A stretch of DNA of 25,764 bases. It comes from Candidatus Adlerbacteria bacterium (GTDB lineage: Bacteria > Patescibacteriota > Minisyncoccia > Phycocordibacterales > SBAW01). Below the pieces are notes generated by a model. The model was given only the letters and a program-made list of their open reading frames with translations. It was not told where the DNA came from and searched no databases. Location: contig CAIMFR010000047.1 of assembly GCA_903840375.1 (NCBI GenBank), forward strand, positions 1-25,764, given 5' to 3'. Shown piece by piece: positions 1 through 7,838 of the stretch. How positions within the stretch are numbered: position 1 is the first letter of the stretch; each line of letters opens with the position of its first letter. Made by a program: the position numbers and the translations under genes.

Positions 1-502
1 ACTCTACAAAGAGCACGTCGCTGTCATTCCAAAGAAATACGTCCCAGCAACCTCTGAACCCTGTCGTCTCGACTATCTTGTCGTAGATCTGCTTTGGTTG
101 TTCTGGCAACTCGATAACCTCTTTTACTTTTTCAGGCATCTTCGTACGAAAACATTTGCGATAGCTGTCTACCCAGACACCGTCCCAGTTATTTTCTTTG
201 AACATCGCACGCACGAGAAGCTCGGCAAAGAGTGGCGCACCTTTGTAATCAAGCACCTGTTTGTTGCCGTAGGTATCTTGTAGCGGTTTACCTTTCCATA
301 CATCAAAGCTCACCACGCATTTTGGTACTTCAATGACTTTACCTGACGGCAGTGTAAGGGCTTCGGTTGTTGTTGGTTTGAGGTGTGGAGGCATATTGTT
401 GTTTACATACTTGCCTTCTTTTCTGTTGCGTACGTCGCACTTCATCAACAGGTCGAAGAAGCCAGCTAATTGTTTGATGTCATCGTCTGACAATTTCTTC
501 AT
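1..502 (-). CDS. Hypothetical protein, possible nuclease fold, cut by window start
   Basis: An open frame reads from an ATG at 502 to the left edge without a stop, giving 167 residues of the N-terminal part. The protein starts MKKLSDDDIKQLAGFFDLLM and near the window edge reads WDVFLWNDSDVLFVE. An acidic residue followed by a short strand ending in a glutamate resembles the D...E-x-K arrangement of VRR-NUC or PD-(D/E)XK folds, but the decisive lysine would lie outside the window, so this is only a guess. A -10 hexamer TAGAAT ends 6 nt before the ATG, which supports this start and a leaderless mRNA. Its function is not recognised. Confidence 0.7.
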   Translation of the reverse strand, partial: MKKLSDDDIKQLAGFFDLLMKCDVRNRKEGKYVNNNMPPHLKPTTTEALTLPSGKVIEVPKCVVSFDVWKGKPLQDTYGNKQVLDYKGAPLFAELLVRAMFKENNWDGVWVDSYRKCFRTKMPEKVKEVIELPEQPKQIYDKIVETTGFRGCWDVFLWNDSDVLFVE

Positions 503-508
503 CACTCA

Positions 509-537
509 ATTCTAGCAAAAGTAGTTTTCTATGTCTC
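509..537 (-). promoter_or_regulatory. Promoter of the leftmost gene, leaderless geometry
   Basis: On the minus strand GAGACA (532-537) is followed after 17 nt by TAGAAT (509-514). Six nucleotides separate the -10 from the ATG at 502, so the expected start of transcription falls on the start codon. Confidence 0.45.
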
Positions 538-546
538 ATAACTCTA

Positions 547-594
547 ATTACAAGACATTCAACTTGCCGTACGTCGTGTTCGATTTCTTGTAAT
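547..594. repeat. 8-bp inverted repeat with 32-nt loop
   Basis: ATTACAAG (547-554) and CTTGTAAT (587-594) are perfect inverted copies; on the plus strand the second arm runs into a short T-tract (594-598). It lies between the divergent promoters of the leftmost gene and the structured RNA. It may be a weak terminator or an operator; nothing else supports either reading. Confidence 0.3.
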
Positions 595-602
595 TTTTGC
601 CA

Positions 603-631
603 TTGAAAATAGGTGGTGATTTTGATAAAAT
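603..631 (+). promoter_or_regulatory. Strong promoter for the structured RNA / 872-1333 gene
   Basis: TTGAAA (603-608), a 17-nt spacer, and TAAAAT (626-631) form a near-consensus sigma70-type promoter. The predicted start is about 638, well upstream of the first convincing ORF at 872, leaving a leader of about 230 nt that is nearly all in helices. Confidence 0.6.
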
Positions 632-637
632 GTATTT

Positions 638-838
638 ACAACTGAATAAGTTGGAGACCTAACCCTTGTGGATTTTCTGTAAGGTATGGTCGCTAAAACG
701 CGATGAACATAAAAACCCTGTCATTAGGGCGTTCATCGCGTTATATGGGGAAACCTGTATAGGATTGGCGCAAGCTGGTCTCCTAGTGGCAGGATTTTTG
801 TGTGCCAAAAATCTCTTGCCACGACAATCACTTTGTCG
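638..838 (+). ncRNA. Candidate structured RNA (novel), or long structured 5' leader
   Basis: Downstream of the promoter the sequence folds into successive helices. An outer 7-bp stem GGAGACC (653-659)/GGTCTCC (777-783) encloses a small stem (662-667 with 681-685), a perfect 12-bp stem AACGCGATGAAC (697-708)/GTTCATCGCGTT (731-742) with an inner CCCT/AGGG hairpin, a CCT-GTAT-AGG hairpin (754-763), and a short stem capped by a GCAA tetraloop (767-776). After it come a long bulged hairpin (786-800 with 806-822) and CGACAA/TTGTCG (822-827/833-838). A further stem, TGATTAG/CTAATCA (846-852/863-869), sits just before the ATG at 872. No convincing protein is coded here. It does not match RNase P, tmRNA, SRP or 6S RNA as I know them. 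It may be a free RNA or a cis-regulator of the next gene. Confidence 0.5.
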
Positions 839-871
839 GAGTGGTTGATTAGTATTTATTTTCTAATCATT

Positions 872-1333
872 ATGGAACAAGAGAAAAAACCTTTTTACAA
901 ACGAAAGAAGTTTCTGTATGGTCTGGCGATTTTCTTCGTCATCGGCTATATCGGAAGTTTGTTTGATAAGACACCTGCGCCCGTAACAAATACTGCACCA
1001 CAGCCAGTGCAAGCGGTCGCGGAAACAAAAACAGTAGTGTCGGATAAAGTATCTGTCGGTGAGGAGGGTTACATCAACACACCTTCACCGAAAGCGATGA
1101 TTGCATTGACGGAAGCTGGATACAAAGAGCTAACGAAAATCTACATTGCGAACGACACTATGGGTATCGGTGAGTTTCTCACGAGCGGTAAAGGATTTGC
1201 CGTACCGAAAGGCACAAAGGTGCTCGTTACAGACAGTGCTGTTGGGGCTCGTAAGGTTCGAATACTTGAAGGAGATAACATCGGCAAAGCTGGCTGGATA
1301 GCTATGGAGTGGGTATCGAAGACGAAAAATTAG
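872..1333 (+). CDS. Small membrane-anchored protein with SH3-like C-terminal domain
   Basis: The 153-residue protein starts with a charged segment (EQEKKPFYKRKK), then one membrane helix (about residues 14-30), a Pro/Thr/Ala-rich linker, and a C-terminal globular part of about 90 residues. The ending, with VPKGTKVLVTD and GKAGWIAMEWV, looks like a small SH3-type barrel as in bacterial SH3b domains; this is a resemblance, not a firm assignment. The expected topology is a short cytoplasmic tail and an outer C-terminal domain. The frame is open upstream to 800, but that part overlaps the structured RNA, so the ATG at 872 is preferred. There is no Shine-Dalgarno, and a 7-bp AT-rich hairpin lies just upstream. 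The stop overlaps that of the convergent gene at 1330 by 4 nt. Confidence 0.7.
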   Translation: MEQEKKPFYKRKKFLYGLAIFFVIGYIGSLFDKTPAPVTNTAPQPVQAVAETKTVVSDKVSVGEEGYINTPSPKAMIALTEAGYKELTKIYIANDTMGIGEFLTSGKGFAVPKGTKVLVTDSAVGARKVRILEGDNIGKAGWIAMEWVSKTKN

Positions 1334-1623
1334 TGATGCCACCAGAGAAAAAACTTACCGAGGTATTTTAGTAACAAACCGAGTAAAGCAACAGACCAAC
1401 CCATACCGACGTATGGGTTATTCCAACCTCCATTTGGTGCGTTGATACCAGCGAGGTATAAGCCACCTAAAATCATTACCCAAGAAATGATGACGACAAC
1501 CTTCCAGCCCTTGCCGTTGGTTACTCCTTTTGTCGTTCGGCTTCCAAGTAAAATACTCACGAACAGTACGACCAGTCCGCTTACAATTTGTTGAAATAGA
1601 TTTACGTCGAAAAAGTGGCTCAT
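1330..1623 (-). CDS. Small three-helix membrane protein, last gene of the hsd operon
   Basis: The 97-residue protein is nearly all hydrophobic, with three likely membrane helices at about residues 10-27, 40-59 and 71-90, and ends with GKFFLWWHH. It starts 4 nt after the stop of the large nuclease-like gene, so it is very probably co-transcribed with the restriction operon. I do not recognise the family. In defence operons a small membrane protein can be an effector or anchor, but here that is only context. Its 3' end overlaps the convergent SH3-like gene by 4 nt, so the two transcripts would be antisense at their ends. Confidence 0.7.
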   Translation of the reverse strand: MSHFFDVNLFQQIVSGLVVLFVSILLGSRTTKGVTNGKGWKVVVIISWVMILGGLYLAGINAPNGGWNNPYVGMGWSVALLGLLLKYLGKFFLWWHH

Positions 1624-1627
1624 ATAA

Positions 1628-3997
1628 TCAGACTAGATTGTAGACGTAAGCAGAATTTTCCGCTAACTCACCGAAAGTAAACGGGTGTTCAAATGGAAGT
1701 TTGAAATCTAGCTTTTTCACTTTGAAGTTCTTGTACTCGTCCCACCAATGCTCCAACTCATTTGATGTAAACAAGAGCGGTTTTGTACCCTTTGCATATA
1801 ACTTTTTGAAATGGTTTATTTCACTCGTACTAAAACCTTTTTTTGTTTTCACAAAAACTAGATGACACTTGATACCGCTTTTTTCAACAAGTTCTTTGAC
1901 CTTTTCAAGTCGTTCGATTTGCTCCTTTGAAATGGTCTGTCCTGTCTTACACTCACCTATAAGTATCTCTATGTCGTCTTTTCTCATTATTTCTGCCAAA
2001 TCAAGAATGACTAAATCTGTCTCGGCTTTTTCCTGTTTACCATTCTCTGTAAATTTCAAATCTAACGCGGTGGAAAAGAGATTTTCAGAATGCCCAGCGT
2101 GCAGACGATTAGATAAGTGTTGAAGGGTGAGTATAACTGGTATCGCGCCCTGTTGTTTATCCTGTCTTCCAAGCAACCCACTCAATCGGTACGACCACCG
2201 TGTACCGTCAACCTTCTTCACCTCGTCTCCGCTTTTTATTTCAATCGGTTCTACAACCTCAATGAACTTACTTTTTTGATAGCAGTATTCACAGTTATAA
2301 AACTCGTCTACCTCTTTCAAGTTTATCCACGTCTTGATGCCACATTTTGGACAACGTGTTTCAATGCCTGTCTGTATTAGATTGCGCTCAATCAGAGTTT
2401 CAAAAACGTCATCTGTGGTCATTGGAGTTCTTCCTTTCAAACCAAACTCATTTTCAAAGTTTTTGAAGCTATCGTCATCGCGGATTTTTTCAACTATTTC
2501 GTATTTTGTTTTTTGGTGAAGAGGGTTTGTTTCTTCGATAAACTTCCTTACACCAGTGATTTTGAATATACGCGATGAACCAGTTATACCGTCCATAAGT
2601 GCTATTAGTCGCTCCGCAATCAAGCCAGCACCACTTTTTTCAGCGACTATACCTGCACGCTCAAAAACCTTTTTTATTACATCAAACTTGTTTATTGGGC
2701 TCAATTCTATTGTTTCAGTGTCAGCTTCTGTGATAAGAGCTACGGTCTTACCTAGGTGAGTTTTTACCACCCTCAAACTGAAAGGGTCGAAAACCATTTG
2801 TCTGGCGTACCACTCGTTGAGGTCAGGTAAGACAGGTAAAGAGGTTGTGTATTCTGAAAAATCAACACCGACGGACGGTCTTACAGAGATAACAAAATAC
2901 TGGTGGCGAAACGATTTTTCTTGTTCTTTTGGCACAGGATTGTTTAGGAGCTGAAATCCAATACGGGGTTTTCCATATTTTGCACTAACGCTTGCAAGTG
3001 CCGTTGCTTCACCTAAAACATTGTAATTGGGAATAATGTTCAAGCCATTCCAAGAGTGTCCAGAAACACTACTCATTCCAAATAATCTGTTTTTATTTTG
3101 TAACGGTTTTATTATTGTCTGAACCTTTTTGAAATCTCCCTCGGTCTCGCCCTTGAACCACACGTGTACAGCTGGTCGTTTGTCAAAATTGCTAGGTTTC
3201 GTTATCCGTCCAATATGTGCCCTCACATAAGGAAGAAAACGCTTGGAGTTAGTCTTGGACAGAAAGGTGATATAACTACCGCTTGCCCGTATATTCCAAA
3301 AGTTTACTAGGTCGAGAAAATCATTTTTATCGCCAACGTAAATACCGGCCTCAATTCGACGACCTCCATACTGTTTGATTTCGTGTTCAGTAAGTGCAAT
3401 CGGTGAAATTGTGGTTGCCAATTTTACGGGTACTGACTTTGCCTTTTCAATTTTTATTTCGACAGCTCGAAGTGCTTTTTTGTAGTTTTCTTCATATTTG
3501 AAAAGTAGTTTTTCGTCTGGGTACTCACCAAATATGAGAGTAAAAAGGTTCTTATCTGGGTCAGATTGTTTCCATTTTGGAAAGGCACAGTTACTGTTAC
3601 CAGTTTTTATAAACTTGAAATCCTTGTCCCATAATTTGCGGATTATTTGACTTACATCAAGTACAGTAACGACCTTTTTGTCTCGCTGATAGGCATCTTC
3701 ACTAAAAATAGAATTGGTGTGATACGACAAAGGAAAGCGAGCCCATTTGTATTTCTCGATAAAATCCTTTATTTCTTGGCTTTCAAAAATAGGAATGAGA
3801 ACATCTACTTGAAACAGTCGCATTAGTTGGTGGTCAAGTTCGTCGGGTGCTCCTACTGGAATTATTGGGTTATATGCACCACCCCACAGAAGTGTATTTA
3901 GCTTACTCGCCACTATTACATCGTCTATGTTGTTATTTCGTACACAAAAGCCAATCCGCAATGTTCTGTATTCAATTCGTACATCTTCAAGTGTCAT
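1628..3997 (-). CDS. Large unrecognised protein with zinc ribbon and PD-(D/E)XK-like C-terminus
   Basis: 789 residues. The N-terminal region carries RTLRIGFCVRNNNIDD and LNTLLWGGAYNPIIPV (about residues 11-48), a signature I cannot assign. The middle (about 200-540) has no recognised motif. Residues 549-572 form a zinc ribbon with CPKC and CEYC. The C-terminal part (about 635-720) has ETD (Asp661), a beta strand, then GECK (Glu682, Lys684), fitting the D...E-x-K centre of a restriction-endonuclease-like fold and followed by a helix rich in Lys/Glu. It starts 6 nt after the FokI-like gene stop and ends 4 nt before the membrane protein, so it belongs to the hsd operon. A role as a defence nuclease or target sensor is inferred from context. 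The catalytic assignment needs structure prediction. Confidence 0.75.
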   Translation of the reverse strand: MTLEDVRIEYRTLRIGFCVRNNNIDDVIVASKLNTLLWGGAYNPIIPVGAPDELDHQLMRLFQVDVLIPIFESQEIKDFIEKYKWARFPLSYHTNSIFSEDAYQRDKKVVTVLDVSQIIRKLWDKDFKFIKTGNSNCAFPKWKQSDPDKNLFTLIFGEYPDEKLLFKYEENYKKALRAVEIKIEKAKSVPVKLATTISPIALTEHEIKQYGGRRIEAGIYVGDKNDFLDLVNFWNIRASGSYITFLSKTNSKRFLPYVRAHIGRITKPSNFDKRPAVHVWFKGETEGDFKKVQTIIKPLQNKNRLFGMSSVSGHSWNGLNIIPNYNVLGEATALASVSAKYGKPRIGFQLLNNPVPKEQEKSFRHQYFVISVRPSVGVDFSEYTTSLPVLPDLNEWYARQMVFDPFSLRVVKTHLGKTVALITEADTETIELSPINKFDVIKKVFERAGIVAEKSGAGLIAERLIALMDGITGSSRIFKITGVRKFIEETNPLHQKTKYEIVEKIRDDDSFKNFENEFGLKGRTPMTTDDVFETLIERNLIQTGIETRCPKCGIKTWINLKEVDEFYNCEYCYQKSKFIEVVEPIEIKSGDEVKKVDGTRWSYRLSGLLGRQDKQQGAIPVILTLQHLSNRLHAGHSENLFSTALDLKFTENGKQEKAETDLVILDLAEIMRKDDIEILIGECKTGQTISKEQIERLEKVKELVEKSGIKCHLVFVKTKKGFSTSEINHFKKLYAKGTKPLLFTSNELEHWWDEYKNFKVKKLDFKLPFEHPFTFGELAENSAYVYNLV

Positions 3998-4003
3998 TTT
4001 AGT

Positions 4004-5353
4004 TTAGCCGAGAACATCGACTATTTTTTCAGCCGTTAGAAGACCTGTTTCGAGAAATAGGTCTTCGAGCTGGGCGTGGTCGATGTCGGCGTTCGATAGC
4101 TTACGGTTTACGATGTCCAGCAAGTCCTTCGCTTTCACGAGAATAACTGGTACGCGTGTTGCTCGATAGATGTCTTTGAGAGAGTTTTCCAGCGACGGGC
4201 TGTTTGTGAACTCGGAAGATACAATCAAAAATGACACCTTATCAACGCGCTGTCTTTGTAGTTCGCGTTGTTTGTTTTTTATGTACTCGGTAATTTCTCT
4301 ATCACCTGTACCAATCGAGTAGTCCTTTTCTCGTGCTTTTGCGTCGTAGATGATGGCATAGTATCCAGCGTGTCCATCGGTTGAGATCGCAATACCGTCG
4401 GGCTCTCTGCCTTTTCCTTGTCCTAATTCAGTTACGTTATAGCCCAAAATAGTAAACAAATAGCGGAGCTTTGTTTCAAACGCCTTCTCTGGTTTTATCC
4501 CTCTTTTTTGCGTCCACTCTGTCTCCTGATTTAGGGCAAGAGCTTCGAGGTCGGCGATGATAGGTGGTATCCAGCTTTCATCAGGTGTCCGAGCTGTTTT
4601 TATCTTACTTGGTGCTTCACGTTTAGTTTCCACTTCGACATCAGCACCCGTACTTACACTTTGTTTTTTGAACTGGTTCCAAAGTACGTGTTCGACATAC
4701 CAAACAGGGTGCTTCTCGTTTAGGTTTTTTGTTTTCTCAAACAATGAACGGATAGCGATGTAAATCTCTGCAAAGTATTTGAACTCAACACCTGCGGTTT
4801 CTTGGCTCTTGAAATCAAACCCTAGATTTTCTAGTACGTTTTTTGCTGAACCAAAAAATACAGGGTAAATCTCTGGTGCTTGTAGCTCCCAGAAGTACGA
4901 CAACATAAAGGATTGATTTACACGCGGAATACTTTTTGGGTTATCGGTCTTTGTTTTGAGTTCTGTAAGATACTCGGCAAGTGTATTTATTTTTGCTACA
5001 GCTTCGTCCATACTTTTTGGAACGGACAGTGCTTCTTTCAGGTTCTTTTCTTTCGCGCTGTCTTCAATGTTATTGACGTACTGATTGAGTTGCATTTGTC
5101 CGCTAAACCCCTTGAACCCCCAGTGTGGGAATGTTCGGCTCATTGTCTCGCTCTTTTCTTTGAAATCAACTATCGACAAACTTCCGCCTAGAAAATCACT
5201 AACCATTTTCTTCAACTCCTCAATTGCCTTTATGCGGTTATCATCAAAAGACGCGTACGTCGTTACGACATTATTGTCTTCGACTGTTTGGGACTTCTGA
5301 AAATCCTCTAAATATAGTCCCAGTTCTTTTTCTTGTTCTAGTGATAATTGCAT
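4004..5353 (-). CDS. FokI-like nuclease-domain protein of the restriction operon
   Basis: 449 residues in two parts. The C-terminal region (about 285-430) resembles the FokI cleavage domain: REPDG (Asp319) followed by YYAIIYDAKA (Asp337, Lys339), a conserved-type DREITEYI helix, and a VSFLIVSSEF strand. In FokI the corresponding Asp-Asp-Lys cut the DNA. The N-terminal half (about 1-230), with NQSFMLSYFWELQAPEIYPV, looks like the helical modules found ahead of McrB-type or other restriction proteins and could bind DNA or a partner. A low-complexity linker lies around 230-260. It starts 27 nt after the hsdR stop and ends 6 nt before the 789-residue gene. The fold assignment is fairly sure; the biological role is inferred from the operon. 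Confidence 0.75.
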   Translation of the reverse strand: MQLSLEQEKELGLYLEDFQKSQTVEDNNVVTTYASFDDNRIKAIEELKKMVSDFLGGSLSIVDFKEKSETMSRTFPHWGFKGFSGQMQLNQYVNNIEDSAKEKNLKEALSVPKSMDEAVAKINTLAEYLTELKTKTDNPKSIPRVNQSFMLSYFWELQAPEIYPVFFGSAKNVLENLGFDFKSQETAGVEFKYFAEIYIAIRSLFEKTKNLNEKHPVWYVEHVLWNQFKKQSVSTGADVEVETKREAPSKIKTARTPDESWIPPIIADLEALALNQETEWTQKRGIKPEKAFETKLRYLFTILGYNVTELGQGKGREPDGIAISTDGHAGYYAIIYDAKAREKDYSIGTGDREITEYIKNKQRELQRQRVDKVSFLIVSSEFTNSPSLENSLKDIYRATRVPVILVKAKDLLDIVNRKLSNADIDHAQLEDLFLETGLLTAEKIVDVLG

Positions 5354-5380
5354 AATGTTTGTTGATTAGTTGATAAATGT

Positions 5381-7834
5381 CTACTCCTTCCCAGCAAAGG
5401 CGTAGATTTTCTCTTTGAGTGAGTGTACGAAGCCATACAAGCCCTCTGGATACTTTGCCTGTATCTCCTCCTTTTTGGCATTCATATTCGGCAAAAGGAA
5501 GGTTTGTGCAGAGAGATTTTCTTCGCCACTGTTTTTATATTTCTCCATAATCTCGCGGATCGCCTCGCCTATGACCTTGCCGTACTGGTCGATACTCTGT
5601 GCGTTCTGTCGCATAAAGTGTTTGACACGGTCTTCGCGAGTGAGTAGCGGAGCGTCGAAGGCGATGTGGGCGACAATGTCAAAAGCGTCAACGTCTTCAA
5701 GGTTTTCGATTGATTTGATAAGTGAGATGTTTACGCGCAATGCTTCGAGGTCGGCGATAAGTTTTTCTCGTTTATCTGGGTCAAGCCAAATGACGCGAAG
5801 CTCGTCGGACGAATGTACCGTCTGTGTGATTTTGTCTTTGGAGTATTTGCGATACTCGGCGTACGATAGTTTGATACCGTCAAACTCAACTTCGACTTCT
5901 TCGTCAATCGTAACGACAATACCTTTGACAGTGATTTTCTTTGCACTTGCTCTCCACGGCTTCATTCGGAAATCGTACGGTGTCTCGTCTTCAGAAGCGT
6001 GAGGTTTGAGCTTCTTGCTTACGTTCTTGTATTCAGGGTGTTCGATACTGACACGAACAGCATCATTTGACGGCAAGCCAAAAATCTTGAATATGCCGTC
6101 CTCGTCTGTCTTGCCGAGTTTATCCCAGCGTCCTAGTTTTACTTTTACAATTGCACTCACAATCGGCTTTTCGAGCTTGTCGTCAACAACAATACCCATT
6201 AGGAGCTTGTCGAAAGGTGCAATCGGTTCTTCTGGCGGTTCACCGCCACCACCCGTAACTTCTGGAATGTCCCATTCATCGATAAGGCGTGTGGCATTGG
6301 TGAAGTCGACTATCCTGAAAAATCCTTTGCCTTCAAAGAGGCGTGAGCCACGTCCGATGATCTGCTTGAACAGTACACGGGAAGCGATAGGGCGCATAAA
6401 GACGATGTTTTGAACGTGCGGAATGTCCACGCCAGTAGAAAGCAGGTCTACCGTGGTAGCAACAACAGGCATTACTCTTTCTTTATCGCGGAATAGTGTG
6501 AGGTCGTCTTTATCTTCGGCGACGACACGCGACGCATACTCCTCATTACCTTTGAGCTCGTTGAGTTTGTCTTTGACCGCTTGTGCGTGCGCCATATCCA
6601 CGCAGAAAATAATTGTCTTGCCGTAAGGGTTTGTCTTGTCGAGTATCTCGATGACCTTTTCGCAAAGAAGGTCAATCTGTTCTGGGATAGTTACTGCTCT
6701 TTCGTATTCTGATGGTTCGTAAAAATCCTTTACGTCTTCTGGTTCTATCTGGTCGTCGTAAATGACTTCTTCGGCAGATGATATGTTTAGCCCTTCTTTG
6801 TAGAGGTTCGTTGAGATTTTGTATATTTTGTAAGGTACGAGATAGCCGTCTTCGATAGCTTGTCCGAGTGAGTATTCAAACACTGGCTCGCCGAAGTATT
6901 CGTACACATCTATGTTGTCTTCACGTTTCGGGGTAGCAGTCATACCGAGATGTTGTGCGTTTTGGAAGTGTTCGAGCACTGCACCCCAATCGCCGTAACG
7001 AGAGCGATGACATTCGTCGATGACAATCAAGTCAAAGAAGTCGGACGGTATTTGTTTGTACAGATCGTTTGTAAAAAGTGTCTGGTAGGTTGAAAAATAA
7101 ATGTCGCGGTTTTTGTTGAAATCCCCACCTTCAATCTTGCATCGCGCCTCGCCAAACGCTTCAAACTCTCCATACGCTTGGTCTTTGAGGAGAATACGGT
7201 CAGCAAGGAAAAGAACGCGGTGCATCTGTCGGGACTTCACGAGCTTCCAGATAATCTGAAAAGCAGTCGTTGTCTTTCCTGTGCCCGTCGCCATTGTAAG
7301 AAGGGTTGCGTGCTTGCCAGTGATGATGTTGGCAATAGCATTTTTGATAGCAGTTTCTTGATACGCTCGTGGCTTTCGCATACCCGAATAAAGCGGATAT
7401 GTAAGAGCGTCAGTTTTTACCTTGTCGATTTTCTTCCACTCGATATACGCTTGGTACATTTCTTCGGGTGATAGATAGTCCGAAACTTCCTCTGTCTTCA
7501 AAGTACGGCGGTCGTGCAAAACGATAGTCCTACCGTTGGAAATGTATGCAAAAGGTACATCGAGACACTTGGCATAGTCCTGTGCCTGCCCTAAATGGCT
7601 CATTGGGTCTTCGCCCTCTTTCTTTGCCTCAAGTACACCAACAATGACGTTTTGATAACGCACAACATAATCAGCAAACTTCGCAGTAGGAAGTTTCTTG
7701 AACGTCTCACCCTCAACGAAAAAACGGTCGTCGCGGATAGGATACTGGCGCTGGATATGTTCTTCTTTCCAACCGTTCTCCTTTATTTTTGGGTCTATGA
7801 TTTTGACCCGTGTATCATCTTCTGAATATGGCAT
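5381..7834 (-). CDS. hsdR: Type I restriction enzyme, HsdR subunit, with an inserted beta-sandwich domain
   Basis: This is the motor and nuclease subunit of a type I restriction enzyme; it translocates and cuts unmodified DNA in complex with HsdM and HsdS. Of 817 residues, about 1-120 is the endonuclease domain (Asp55, Glu69-Ala-Lys71). The helicase core follows with Walker A ATGTGKT (182-188), DECH (273-276), TAT (299-301) and the QIIGRGSR motif VI (491-498). A C-terminal EcoEI-type region binds HsdM/HsdS. Between motif VI and the C-terminal region, about residues 545-625 read like a carboxypeptidase regulatory-like (Ig-type) domain, after a Gly/Pro/Glu-rich linker: MGIVVDDKLEKPIVSAIVKV, then GKTDEDGIFKIFGLP, then IEHPEYKNVSKKL. 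That insertion is unusual for HsdR. It starts 4 nt after the hsdS stop. All key motifs are intact, so it should be active. Confidence 0.93.
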   Translation of the reverse strand: MPYSEDDTRVKIIDPKIKENGWKEEHIQRQYPIRDDRFFVEGETFKKLPTAKFADYVVRYQNVIVGVLEAKKEGEDPMSHLGQAQDYAKCLDVPFAYISNGRTIVLHDRRTLKTEEVSDYLSPEEMYQAYIEWKKIDKVKTDALTYPLYSGMRKPRAYQETAIKNAIANIITGKHATLLTMATGTGKTTTAFQIIWKLVKSRQMHRVLFLADRILLKDQAYGEFEAFGEARCKIEGGDFNKNRDIYFSTYQTLFTNDLYKQIPSDFFDLIVIDECHRSRYGDWGAVLEHFQNAQHLGMTATPKREDNIDVYEYFGEPVFEYSLGQAIEDGYLVPYKIYKISTNLYKEGLNISSAEEVIYDDQIEPEDVKDFYEPSEYERAVTIPEQIDLLCEKVIEILDKTNPYGKTIIFCVDMAHAQAVKDKLNELKGNEEYASRVVAEDKDDLTLFRDKERVMPVVATTVDLLSTGVDIPHVQNIVFMRPIASRVLFKQIIGRGSRLFEGKGFFRIVDFTNATRLIDEWDIPEVTGGGGEPPEEPIAPFDKLLMGIVVDDKLEKPIVSAIVKVKLGRWDKLGKTDEDGIFKIFGLPSNDAVRVSIEHPEYKNVSKKLKPHASEDETPYDFRMKPWRASAKKITVKGIVVTIDEEVEVEFDGIKLSYAEYRKYSKDKITQTVHSSDELRVIWLDPDKREKLIADLEALRVNISLIKSIENLEDVDAFDIVAHIAFDAPLLTREDRVKHFMRQNAQSIDQYGKVIGEAIREIMEKYKNSGEENLSAQTFLLPNMNAKKEEIQAKYPEGLYGFVHSLKEKIYAFAGKE

Positions 7835-7838
7835 ATGT

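Noticed and set aside
653..783. tRNA-like cloverleaf with a 7-bp acceptor-like stem
   Set aside because: There is no proper T-arm, anticodon arm or CCA end, and the enclosed region is about 50 nt too long, so it is treated as part of a different structured RNA.
666..848. Short plus-strand frames inside the structured RNA region
   Set aside because: They are interrupted by the strong hairpins, lack ribosome sites and show no recognisable protein features.
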